From Tritrichomonas foetus (lineage: Eukaryota; Parabasalia; Tritrichomonadida; Tritrichomonadidae), in NCBI GenBank assembly GCA_001839685.1, contig MLAK01000770.1:1-64000 (forward strand): a stretch of 64,000 bases of DNA, in the 5' to 3' direction. Shown in pieces: positions 8,869-17,747 of the stretch. The translations under genes were made by a program, and so were the position numbers. How positions within the stretch are numbered: the stretch's first letter is position 1; every line of letters begins with the position of its first letter. Below the pieces are notes generated by a model. That model did no database searches, was not told where the DNA came from, and worked only from the letters and a program-made list of their open reading frames with translations.

Positions 8869-9335
8869 GAGAAATAACTGATGTGAAGTGTTATTTATCG
8901 AATAATAATAATTGACCAGAGAGTATTGAATTCCAAATTAATTTCTGAGTTGTCATTGAATATTTTGAATAGCATTTGAATTAGCAATCCAACTTTTGAT
9001 CGACTTTTGATAAAAAAATCAGTTTATTATTTCTCTACACAATCAAATAAGTATAATTATTATCATGCTATTTTTAATGTTCATACGGCAAAAACTTATG
9101 CGAACACACCTCTGAAACCTGAATTTCTTTATGGTAGTATTTCAAGCATCAACAGATAGTTTTCATTTCTTTGGGTTTTTTTTTCACGTTTTTTCTTTTC
9201 AGTTAACACAGAAATTTACAAGCAACCAAAGGAGTTTTTTCGATCATTGAAACATTTTATCTCTGAAAAATTGATTACCCTATCAGCTATATTGAAAAAT
9301 TTCTGTTATCAAGAGTGTCAATATTTCACCTTCTA
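8638..9335. repeat. 698-bp duplicated block, copy 2
   Basis: Second copy of 7710-8407. Its right end, just after CACCTTCTA, enters unique sequence leading to the GC-rich hairpin and the gamma-tubulin complex gene, so this copy may represent the true right-hand context. Confidence 0.9.
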
Positions 9336-9411
9336 ATAAACGACAGAATGTTTCATCACAACCGAATGTTAATTCATTTCTTAATGTGAAAGTTATACTA
9401 CAAATATATGT

Positions 9412-9443
9412 ACGGGGGGTTTGGGGGGCGGAGCCCCCCAAAA
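9412..9443. repeat. GC-rich perfect hairpin
   Basis: A G-run (GGGGGG, 9414-9419) is followed by a perfect 10-bp stem: TTTGGGGGGC at 9420-9429 pairs with GCCCCCCAAA at 9433-9442 across a GGA loop. Such G/C density is exceptional in this AT-rich window. It could be a strong hairpin or a G-quadruplex-prone site, or part of a mobile or structural repeat. It lies about 180 bp 3' of the gamma-tubulin complex gene. Confidence 0.8.
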
Positions 9444-9624
9444 TTTATGAACTTTTCCTTATGGTAGTAATTTGCAGACATTACGGTAAGTTATGGCTGT
9501 AAATGTTCATATTTTCTGATCTCATCTTGTACTTGAGCTGAACAAATTATTTATCAAGTATGAAATTCGCCATCAAATTAATCACAATTGATAGAGAATC
9601 GAAGAAAATCCATCAAAATATAAT

Positions 9625-11361
9625 TTACATTGCATTTAACAATGTTGCTGCCATTCCACTTGGATTCTTTTTAGCAGGAACAGTCAAAAGTGCATTTAAG
9701 AATGTTTTGAACGAAATAAACTGTTGTGTATTTTGGTTTATTTCATCTGCATTCATTTCATTAGCATGATCACAAAAGTTTTGAGCGAAATCAAAAATCG
9801 CAGTAATTTCAGATGAAATATTTTCATGATCTGTTAAAATTGCTATAGAAATATAATCAATAAATCGTTTATGAGCATCAATCAAATCTTCAAATTTTTT
9901 GGATTCGGAAAATTCATTTTTAAGTTTGAATAAACCTGCTTCAATTGCTGTAAATGTAATTTGATATAAAGATAAAAAGAATTGAATTAATTGCATTCTT
10001 AATTCAGCTGTTTTCTTTCCATATTCCATTGTAGAAAGTTGATATTGAAGTGTTCTCATTTTTAGAATCCATTGATAATATTTCAAATAAACTTTTAATT
10101 GTGCTGCTGTAATAATTCGTCTCAAACTTGATGGAATCACAACAGCAATAATATTTGGTGGAATAAATCGATATTCAAAATAAGGAACATTTTTAAGATC
10201 TCGTTGAAACAAAACTGTTCCTTGATCAAATCTATAATAGCCATTTATATAATTAACATGAATATCACCTCTTTTCATTAAATACAAAGCAGCAAGCATT
10301 TCAATAACATCGAGTAAGTTCTGGTCTTTGAGAACATATTGAACTAGTTCCTTTTGGGACTGTTTGGCTTGATCCCAAAGTGGTTTCAACAGAATGTTGC
10401 TGACAGCTTCATGTAAAGAAGAATATTTTTCTACAGAAGGTTTTGTATCAACTGGTTTTGGTATTGTGATGGACCATGCAGCTGCTCGAAAGTTGGAAAT
10501 TGCTTCATTTGGTGTTTCTGCAATAGGAACTTCTTCAGGCAAAAGTAATTCAAATGAAAGCATGTTTTGTGGAATTTGATAAGGTAAAAGATTGGAATTC
10601 GTTTGATCACCTGTTGGAATGTCAAGTTTCATTGGTGGTGCTTTGATCAAAAGTGAAGTTGCTGCTCTGGCAATGTCATCTGCAAATTCTTTTGGTACAG
10701 CTGATGGTAAATCTACCACATTGACCATGTTTTTCTCATCAATTTGAATAAAAAAGTCTTGTGCGGTCAAAACAGATGAATTATGGACATTAATAACTTC
10801 ACGGCATAAATCTGCAAAAAGATGAAGACACATTATCGAAATATTCATCATCACTTCGGATCCTGCTTTTGCTCGAGCAAATGCAATTTCAATCGGCTTT
10901 GGTGAATTTACAAGTTCTAAAGCTGAATTCAAGTCGGCAAAAACGGGCCTCATTTTGAATAAAAATATCAACAATTTATCTGTTTTGTTCTTTTCTAAGG
11001 ATTGATAAAATGGAGTAATAATATTCTGTTGTACTGCTTCTTGAAGGACTGATTGAAGTGATGATCGTGCCACACGAGTGACAAATGATTTTATATCGTA
11101 TAAATCACTTGCTGCTTTCAAAGCTGGCTTTAAAACAGATTGTAGAGCATTTGGCGTGTGATCGAAAGTACCAACATTTTTGAAAAGTGAAAATTTCCCA
11201 TTTTCTTCTTTAATAAAAACTGATGATGATAAATGAAAATAAAGCGAGCGAATGCTTTCAACGAGAAATTCTTCGGGAACTATTTCGATTTTGAGAGGGG
11301 TAACTTGATTTAAATAAATAGATAAGTGAGGTTCTTTTGTTAGTGATTTCGATATCATCAT
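9625..11361 (-). CDS. Gamma-tubulin complex component (GCP/Spc97-98 family)
   Basis: 578 residues. N-terminal helices (SLQSVLQEAVQQNIITPFYQSLE) resemble the GRIP1 part of gamma-tubulin complex proteins. The C-terminal 200 residues show the GRIP2 pattern: RIITAAQLKVYLKYYQWILKMRTLQYQL, then a long helix after MQLIQFFLSLYQITFTAIEAGLF, then DLIDAHKRFIDYISIAIL, the D-L/I-x-x-A-H-x-x-F/Y-L/I motif of the family. GCPs bind gamma-tubulin and nucleate microtubules at basal bodies and spindle poles. It is shorter than GCP2/3 and nearer to GCP4, but the subtype is uncertain. The frame begins with two consecutive ATGs (11361 and 11358). A TGGTCA element lies 37-42 bp upstream. Confidence 0.8.
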   Translation of the reverse strand: MMISKSLTKEPHLSIYLNQVTPLKIEIVPEEFLVESIRSLYFHLSSSVFIKEENGKFSLFKNVGTFDHTPNALQSVLKPALKAASDLYDIKSFVTRVARSSLQSVLQEAVQQNIITPFYQSLEKNKTDKLLIFLFKMRPVFADLNSALELVNSPKPIEIAFARAKAGSEVMMNISIMCLHLFADLCREVINVHNSSVLTAQDFFIQIDEKNMVNVVDLPSAVPKEFADDIARAATSLLIKAPPMKLDIPTGDQTNSNLLPYQIPQNMLSFELLLPEEVPIAETPNEAISNFRAAAWSITIPKPVDTKPSVEKYSSLHEAVSNILLKPLWDQAKQSQKELVQYVLKDQNLLDVIEMLAALYLMKRGDIHVNYINGYYRFDQGTVLFQRDLKNVPYFEYRFIPPNIIAVVIPSSLRRIITAAQLKVYLKYYQWILKMRTLQYQLSTMEYGKKTAELRMQLIQFFLSLYQITFTAIEAGLFKLKNEFSESKKFEDLIDAHKRFIDYISIAILTDHENISSEITAIFDFAQNFCDHANEMNADEINQNTQQFISFKTFLNALLTVPAKKNPSGMAATLLNAM

Positions 11362-11646
11362 TGATTACGTTTAAAAATTCTTTTTTCACTACATATTTGG
11401 TCATATATTTGAATTCATATTTGGTTCCAATCTCATTCAACAGATTGGAAAATGTTTCCAATACACAGAAGTGGATCAATTTTCCTTTTCATAAATAAAC
11501 TTCCAACATCATATTAAGAAAAGAAAGTTCATATTTTGGACATTATTAGAAAAAAGAAACGCTCGAACAATAAAAAATTGAATATTTGTAATTTAAATAT
11601 GATTTAACTATAAATAAAGTAATTTTTTCAATTTCTTGTTTTTAAT
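11362..11646. other. intergenic region
   Basis: 285 bp between the GCP start and the Ufd2 stop (both genes on the minus strand). It holds the TGGTCA element at 11398-11403. No gene is seen. Confidence 0.5.
11398..11403 (+). promoter_or_regulatory. TGGTCA element upstream of GCP gene
   Basis: TGGTCA on the plus strand (TGACCA on the coding strand), 37-42 bp before the start codon at 11361. Both orientations of the word occur at this distance in the window. Confidence 0.35.
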
Positions 11647-14295
11647 TTATTTCTTTTCTGCTCTCTTTCTCTTCTTATATTCTTCTATTTCTTGCTTTTT
11701 CTCTTCATCATAAACACAATCCTCTAATTTCAACGGAGTCATTGTGAATGGATCAATTGGATTCGAAAGAAGTGACTGTAAAAGTGATTCTTTATCCATG
11801 TAATTTCCAGAAGGAAGGCGCATTGGCTCATTCATCAATTCGTAAGTAATTCCATCAAGTAGCTCATCTGGCGCATCTGATGTATCTATTTCTTCACTCT
11901 GGAGTTCATTATATCGCTTTTGAATGAATACACAGAAATTGGAGAATTCCTGGATTGTTGTTTGAATTTCTGCACGTCTCCTTTCAACAACTAAATCAAG
12001 TGCTTTGGGAAGAATTTGATGAGCAGGAAACATCTTATTTGTGATTAAACGATCAACAATTTGAGGATCATTAGATACAGAAATAGTTAATTTAAGTAAT
12101 GATACAAATAAACGAAATGGATCAAAGGAAATCTCATTTTTTCGATCAATGGCAATATATTCCTTATGATTCACGAATAAATCAAAGAAACATAGAATGA
12201 TTTTTGTGATTTTATCCCAAATTATTACATCATGGTATAATTCGGGTGCAAATTGGGCAATTATTAACATGATATCCATTGATAGATTACAGTTATTTAA
12301 CCAGAATCCTAAATTTGATCGACCTGTTGAGATCTCCGATGAGGCCATTGCAATTTCATGTTCAATGTTGGGATTTGGATTCATTAGATTTTGATTTTGG
12401 AGTCTTTGAATGTCATCATTCGCTGTATGAATAGTTTTAAGAAGATCAATAGATTTATCAGAAAAGTACATAGTATCATCAACTAGATAGAAAATAAAGT
12501 TTTTGACAGTTTCTTTATCAATTTTATTTTTAAAGTATTCACGAAATTCATGGTGCTCAAACCAAAACAATAAAATTTTTGAACATACATTTCTATATTT
12601 AAATCTATCACCATCTTGGGAATTTTGACCAGTAATTTGAACAGAACAATAGAATTTAAGAACAGCTGGAAGCATTAATTCCATAACATTTCGAACAGCA
12701 ATTACTAAATGACATGTATCTTTATTCCCCAACAATTGTGAAAATATATCAAGAATTTTTGATTTGTATTCATGATTTTGTAAATATAAATCATTTGAAA
12801 AAAGATATACTAATTGGGGAAGATATTGAAAATGATCATTAATAAAATTATTTTGTACCAAAAGAGTAAGAGTAGAAATAATTGAACTAAAAACATATTC
12901 GGGAAGATGAGCAAATCTAGTATTTGGCTTTTCAGGAATACTATTTTCGTGAATTTCAGCTAAAAATAGCAAATAATTTAAAGTATTATATATAAGTGTT
13001 TCTAAATCTCGAACTTTAGTGGGATAGAGCAAATGAAGAAAAATTACAGAACAATTTGTTTCAAGAACATCGATTTGTTTCTGATAAACATTTTTCATGA
13101 AATCAGGCATGCGATCAATTTCCATTTTGAAGAAATATAATCGTCGATTAATCATTTCAAATAATCTAATTAATCCACAAGAGCATGAATCGAGACATTG
13201 AAGTGCAAAAAAGAAGAATTTTGTAACTGTATTTTGGTCAATTCGATTTGATTGCTTCACAAGTTCTTGAAATTCATTTTCATCATCATTTTCAATTTTA
13301 GATAAGTAGAGAACATCAGATTGAATAGGTGTATAAGAATTTGTCAAGAATGGGTAAAGTGGATTGATTTCATTGAATTTATTCCTCATTAAAAGAAGCA
13401 ATTTTATAATGACTGCTTCGAAATTTACACCGAAAGCTTCAGCTCGTTTCATTTGTCCTGGCCTGGTGTAAGCAAACCCACTTTTACTTATTTCACTAAC
13501 ACTTTTAATACATTCTTGCAAAGCTTTAAGTGTGTTTTCAGCTGTTCCTGATAACAAAAATGTTTTCATAATTGAAAAAAGATACATGTGATATGACGTG
13601 AGATTATCATCGAGTTTGGATAGCATTTGACGATTTATTTCTTTGAGTAAAATTTTTTCAACGTTGAAAAATTGTCTGAATTTAGAATATGAATCTGTTG
13701 CAAAAACGCTTTGCGAAAATAAATTTTTAATGATATCTGGGAAGTCTGGTGATGAAGAAAGAATTTCTCTGATAATTTTTGGTTGAATCAATCGGCCAAA
13801 GGTGACCAGATTTTTTGAGCATGTTTCCAAATTGTCTTGTAAGCAAATTCTGGAAATATTAGTAAAGCTTTCAACTATGACTTGATGTGCCGCTTCATTA
13901 CCTGGCCCTTCAAAGTGTGAAACAAATTGAAAATACCATTGATCAGAAAAGCCCTCGTAAAGTAAAAAGTTTGCGAAATCAAATCCAAGACGACCTTTTG
14001 TGTACGTTTGATCGAGTTTTGCTGGTTCGATAAAGATGGTTTTTGCGAATTTAAATGCTTCATCGATAATTTGGTTCATAAATGGCTTATCTGCAATCAT
14101 TTGTGTAAATCTTATTGCAACGGTGATTTCTGAAATAAGAGAAAAGTTGATGAACTCCCCGATTGAAATCATAAAATTCGAAAATGATTCTGGATTTTCT
14201 TCTAAATCTGAAGCAAGTGCGATTGCCATTTCTTGTTCTTCTATTGGTAGGCTTTTAATTAAATATAATAACGATTTGCTTTGTAAATCATCCAT
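11647..14295 (-). CDS. Ufd2/UBE4-type ubiquitin conjugation factor E4 (U-box)
   Basis: 882 residues, mostly helical, ending in a U-box. The last 75 residues (APDELLDGITYELMNEPMRL, then SGNYMDKESLLQSLLS, then NPIDPFTMTPLKLEDCV) match the U-box of Ufd2/UBE4, including the DPF-x-x-x-P-L signature. The long upstream region is consistent with the Ufd2 core. Ufd2 elongates ubiquitin chains on substrates already carrying a few ubiquitins and works with Cdc48/p97 in proteasomal degradation. The U-box needs no zinc, in line with the lack of paired cysteines. It is transcribed divergently from the LisH/C2 gene. A TGGCCA element lies 28-33 bp upstream. Length is close to that of yeast Ufd2 (961). Confidence 0.9.
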   Translation of the reverse strand: MDDLQSKSLLYLIKSLPIEEQEMAIALASDLEENPESFSNFMISIGEFINFSLISEITVAIRFTQMIADKPFMNQIIDEAFKFAKTIFIEPAKLDQTYTKGRLGFDFANFLLYEGFSDQWYFQFVSHFEGPGNEAAHQVIVESFTNISRICLQDNLETCSKNLVTFGRLIQPKIIREILSSSPDFPDIIKNLFSQSVFATDSYSKFRQFFNVEKILLKEINRQMLSKLDDNLTSYHMYLFSIMKTFLLSGTAENTLKALQECIKSVSEISKSGFAYTRPGQMKRAEAFGVNFEAVIIKLLLLMRNKFNEINPLYPFLTNSYTPIQSDVLYLSKIENDDENEFQELVKQSNRIDQNTVTKFFFFALQCLDSCSCGLIRLFEMINRRLYFFKMEIDRMPDFMKNVYQKQIDVLETNCSVIFLHLLYPTKVRDLETLIYNTLNYLLFLAEIHENSIPEKPNTRFAHLPEYVFSSIISTLTLLVQNNFINDHFQYLPQLVYLFSNDLYLQNHEYKSKILDIFSQLLGNKDTCHLVIAVRNVMELMLPAVLKFYCSVQITGQNSQDGDRFKYRNVCSKILLFWFEHHEFREYFKNKIDKETVKNFIFYLVDDTMYFSDKSIDLLKTIHTANDDIQRLQNQNLMNPNPNIEHEIAMASSEISTGRSNLGFWLNNCNLSMDIMLIIAQFAPELYHDVIIWDKITKIILCFFDLFVNHKEYIAIDRKNEISFDPFRLFVSLLKLTISVSNDPQIVDRLITNKMFPAHQILPKALDLVVERRRAEIQTTIQEFSNFCVFIQKRYNELQSEEIDTSDAPDELLDGITYELMNEPMRLPSGNYMDKESLLQSLLSNPIDPFTMTPLKLEDCVYDEEKKQEIEEYKKRKRAEKK

Positions 14296-14322
14296 CCTTT
14301 CGCTTAAGTGGTTAGATGGTTC

Positions 14323-14328
14323 TGGCCA
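14323..14328 (-). promoter_or_regulatory. TGGCCA element between divergent genes
   Basis: Palindromic TGGCCA 28-33 bp upstream of the Ufd2 start codon, in the 166-bp divergent promoter. A one-mismatch relative, AGACCA, lies at 14421-14426, 36-41 bp before the LisH/C2 start. Confidence 0.4.
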
Positions 14329-14461
14329 ATTTTTTTCACCAAGTGATACATCTTTTCAAAAAGTTAATCCATTCTTTTCAAATGATTGAATCACAAACAA
14401 TCAATCACAAAAAATTGAATAGACCAAAATTGAATGTAGGAAAAGTGGAGAAAAAACATTG

Positions 14462-17398
14462 ATGAACAAGAAAATCCGAGACAAGGAATTCAATCGAAAA
14501 CTACTAAGTCGCTTTGAAGAAACGGGAATGATTCACTATTTATGTAGTCGCTATATTTCGCTCGTTGCAAACGAATATATAAATTATGATTATTCGATCG
14601 ATTTGGAAAATCACAGAGGAAAATTACGAGATCCACGCGAAGAATATTCAATGGCACAAAAAATTGCCGAGGATTTCGTTATTCGTTACTTGATCAACAA
14701 TAATTTACAGATGACTCAAGAAACGTGGGAAAATGAATCTAGGTTCCCAAAAAGAAGACGATACAGCGACAGGAGAATTGCGCAAAAATTTAGGTATGAT
14801 TATAGTGACGATATTTTTTCGGATTTAATATGGCACTTTCCATTTTGTCCGGAATCACCCAAAAATACACATTTAATTTCAGTGGTCATTGCGAAAAAGG
14901 AAACAAATTCGAATAAACTATGTTGTCAAAAATCTGGGAATGAAAACAAGAAAAATTTGAAAGCAAACAAAGAGGAAAATTGGAATCCCAAAAAAATTGA
15001 GAAGAACCATCACAAAACTGACAACAAACGAATAAAAAACGAAAATGATGAAGTGAAAGCTAAAAATGATGAAGTGAAAGCTAAAAATTATGAAATGAAA
15101 AACGAAAAAATAAAAAATAAAAAAATGAAAGTCGGAAATCCAACAACAAAACCAGATTTTCGACAAAAAATGAGAGCGAATAGAAGAATAAATCACTTAT
15201 CAAATGATTTGAGACTCAGGAAGACCAATCAATCCAAAGATACAGCAAATATTCAACCAATGTCGCTTGAATTTGATTCTGACAAAAATTCACCTTCAGT
15301 CATCTCTAAATCAAATTCTCATTTGACTGCTTCAGATTCGACAACATCTAACTCATCAAATTTTATAGCGCATGACAGTAATTCATCACCAACAAATCCC
15401 AGTTCGCCCATATTCATTCAAAGTATTTCGTGCCAGCCTACTGCTTTCAATCATTCAAAAGTTAAACAAATTGAACTCACATTTTCACATTCATCAACTT
15501 ATGAAACAAGTGAATGTGATGATTATAACACATCAAGAGCTTATTCTATTGAAACAACAGAAGAAAAGTTAAATTCAAATTCAAATGAAATAAGTCATAT
15601 CGAAAAAATTCCTACAAATAAAACGCGTAAAAATAATATTTCCATTGATAATGACACTAAAAATGACTCCAAATCGATTCAAAAAGAAAAGAAAAAGAAA
15701 GAAAAATATCGAACAGATAAAATTGTTCAAACTTCGTTTATAAATGTAAATGATACAAACATTTCAGAGAAAAAACATCAACCAATTGTAAAAATTAATC
15801 ATAATTTAAAAAATAATCATAAAAAAACTCCCAAAAAAATTCTACAAAATAATGAGAAACCAATTAAACAAAAAGTAAAACATCAACATAATAGTCCTGA
15901 AAATGTAATAGCGCTAAAAGAAAGAGAAAAATCTAATGAGGTAATAGCTATTTTATCACCAATAGATTATAGTTCAAACAATGAAGAAGAAAAGCACTTT
16001 AAAAAGTCTCAAGAAAATCAAAAATTTGATGATGAAGATGAAGCTGAATTTTGCCAACTAAAAGAAAAGTATTTTTCGCAAATTGCTTCACCAACCAAAG
16101 AAGATGGTAAATTCACTTTTATTATGGTAAATCAAGATAAAAAATCAGATATGAATCAAATTAACTTAAAAGACTTTCAAATGGATAAAGATATAATTCT
16201 TTCAGTCGATAATATTGGGAATAATGATCTTCCTTATAACAACAAATCAAACGATACAGTTATTGGTCAGATATTTTTCACACCTGATGAAACAGACAAC
16301 TCTACAAATGATACCATAAACGATTCGAACACATTGAATAATTCACTGAATAACTCATATAGTTATAATTCTTATGCATTTGAAGATAGTTATGAAAATA
16401 TTAATACATCTGAAAGTCGATATTCTTTAGAAAATAATAATTCTCACCCAAGTAATAAAAACACAAAAAGTGAAATCACAAAGATTAATTCTTTTGAAGG
16501 TAAAAATAACCAAGAAAATGAAAATACCATTGATATAATTGAAGATGATGAAAATGACAAAGAGCATTCACCAATTCGAAAAGTGACATTAGTTGATCTT
16601 TCTGATACATATCACTCAGAAAGCTCCAATGACATTGAAATCAAAGACACTGATGAAAAAGAAAACTCTTATAACAACAAAATTAATACGAATGATGTAC
16701 CAAAACAAACAATTGTTTTAAATAAAAATCCCTCGAATAATGATGATAATAAAAATGATCATAATATTGATGATGAATATGATGAATATGAAAATGATGA
16801 AGAAGACGAAGAAGAAAATGCAGAGTCGATTCTTTTTGAAGAAGAGGAATCAAAATTATCAAAATTACATAATTCTTTGGATGAAGATCCAAAAACTGAC
16901 AACAAATCTAAGAATTTAACAAATCAATCCAATATTAGTGATAGTGATACCAACAATGATAATACGGAAATTTTAACTGGATGTCTTTCATTAAGTAAAG
17001 ATATTGAATCGATTGGTAGTATTAATAATGATGATTTAAAAATCGAAATGCTTTCCACAAGTTCAGATGAAGATAAAATATTAAGAATGCACACACTTTC
17101 CGTTTCTGTTCTTGAAGGAAAATTCCAAAGTCTAAATATTAACTTACCAATTTTTTGCGTTTTATCAATTGATGGACAACGAAAGACCACACCTCAAGTT
17201 AAATCAAATAATCCACAATGGAATAGTGAACTTGAGTTCAGAATCACAAATAATTTATCTTTAATGAAGATTTCGATCGAAGATGATCAAGAAACTCTAG
17301 AAGAAATAATTATTCCGGTTTCATTATCAACAAATATGAATTTTTGGTTGAATTTTGATTCAAATGATTCCATTCATTTAATAATTAATACAAAATAA
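14462..17398 (+). CDS. LisH-like / C2-like protein with a long disordered middle
   Basis: About 978 residues. The N-terminal region ends in a LisH-like helix (AEDFVIRYLINNNLQMTQETWENE, near 69-92), a dimerisation motif common in centrosomal and ciliary proteins. Residues about 130-860 are low-complexity, rich in Asn, Ser, Lys, Asp and Glu, with a short NDEVKAK repeat near 195-215 and an acidic run (DDEYDEYENDEEDEEENAE). The last 110 residues resemble a C2 beta-sandwich: LSVSVLEGKF, then FCVLSIDGQRKTT, then SNNPQWNSELEFRI, the usual N-P-x-W-N-E/S-x-F pattern. The typical Ca-binding Asp set is not obvious, so it may be a Ca-independent C2 such as those of basal-body proteins. I do not recognise a named orthologue. 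A longer frame starts at TTG 14459; the first ATG is 14462. Confidence 0.75.
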   Translation: MNKKIRDKEFNRKLLSRFEETGMIHYLCSRYISLVANEYINYDYSIDLENHRGKLRDPREEYSMAQKIAEDFVIRYLINNNLQMTQETWENESRFPKRRRYSDRRIAQKFRYDYSDDIFSDLIWHFPFCPESPKNTHLISVVIAKKETNSNKLCCQKSGNENKKNLKANKEENWNPKKIEKNHHKTDNKRIKNENDEVKAKNDEVKAKNYEMKNEKIKNKKMKVGNPTTKPDFRQKMRANRRINHLSNDLRLRKTNQSKDTANIQPMSLEFDSDKNSPSVISKSNSHLTASDSTTSNSSNFIAHDSNSSPTNPSSPIFIQSISCQPTAFNHSKVKQIELTFSHSSTYETSECDDYNTSRAYSIETTEEKLNSNSNEISHIEKIPTNKTRKNNISIDNDTKNDSKSIQKEKKKKEKYRTDKIVQTSFINVNDTNISEKKHQPIVKINHNLKNNHKKTPKKILQNNEKPIKQKVKHQHNSPENVIALKEREKSNEVIAILSPIDYSSNNEEEKHFKKSQENQKFDDEDEAEFCQLKEKYFSQIASPTKEDGKFTFIMVNQDKKSDMNQINLKDFQMDKDIILSVDNIGNNDLPYNNKSNDTVIGQIFFTPDETDNSTNDTINDSNTLNNSLNNSYSYNSYAFEDSYENINTSESRYSLENNNSHPSNKNTKSEITKINSFEGKNNQENENTIDIIEDDENDKEHSPIRKVTLVDLSDTYHSESSNDIEIKDTDEKENSYNNKINTNDVPKQTIVLNKNPSNNDDNKNDHNIDDEYDEYENDEEDEEENAESILFEEEESKLSKLHNSLDEDPKTDNKSKNLTNQSNISDSDTNNDNTEILTGCLSLSKDIESIGSINNDDLKIEMLSTSSDEDKILRMHTLSVSVLEGKFQSLNINLPIFCVLSIDGQRKTTPQVKSNNPQWNSELEFRITNNLSLMKISIEDDQETLEEIIIPVSLSTNMNFWLNFDSNDSIHLIINTK

Positions 17399-17747
17399 TC
17401 ATGATATAATAAAACTGTGTGTATATAGAATCATTTTGATTTTCTTTTCTTTTACTTTTTCTATTTCTTTTTTTTTTTTTTTTTTTCCCATGATCTTTTC
17501 ATATGAGTAGCACGTCATGTGATTGAATATATTTCTTATCACAGAGCTATATAATTCATAGCTAGAGAGACTGAAAGTGAAAAATAAAGTGAAATAGTGT
17601 CCAACATGTTAATCATTTGTTTATATTAAATTTCAATGTTCGAATTTGGTTTGAAACCAAATATCTTCTTAATTATCAACCAGGTATCAATTTAATTACA
17701 TGACCAAATATTTCAAGAAATTTTGAAATCTTAAAATCTCCCTGGTC
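17399..17747. other. intergenic region with T tract
   Basis: 349 bp between two plus-strand genes. A 19-T run at 17468-17486 lies 70 bp past the LisH/C2 stop. TGACCA at 17701-17706 precedes the next gene. No gene is seen. Confidence 0.5.
17701..17706 (-). promoter_or_regulatory. TGACCA upstream element
   Basis: TGACCA (TGGTCA on the opposite strand) 42-47 bp before the ATG at 17748. A second TGGTCA overlaps the start codon itself (17743-17748). Confidence 0.4.

Noticed and set aside
9560..9769. 69-codon plus-strand frame
   Set aside because: Overlaps the 3' end of the gamma-tubulin complex gene in antisense; composition follows the real gene.
14459..14461. TTG as start of the LisH/C2 gene (and similar TTG/GTG starts at 20468, 25424, 43778, 47471, 50601, 57591)
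   Set aside because: Nuclear trichomonad genes are expected to start with ATG; the next in-frame ATG was used in each case.
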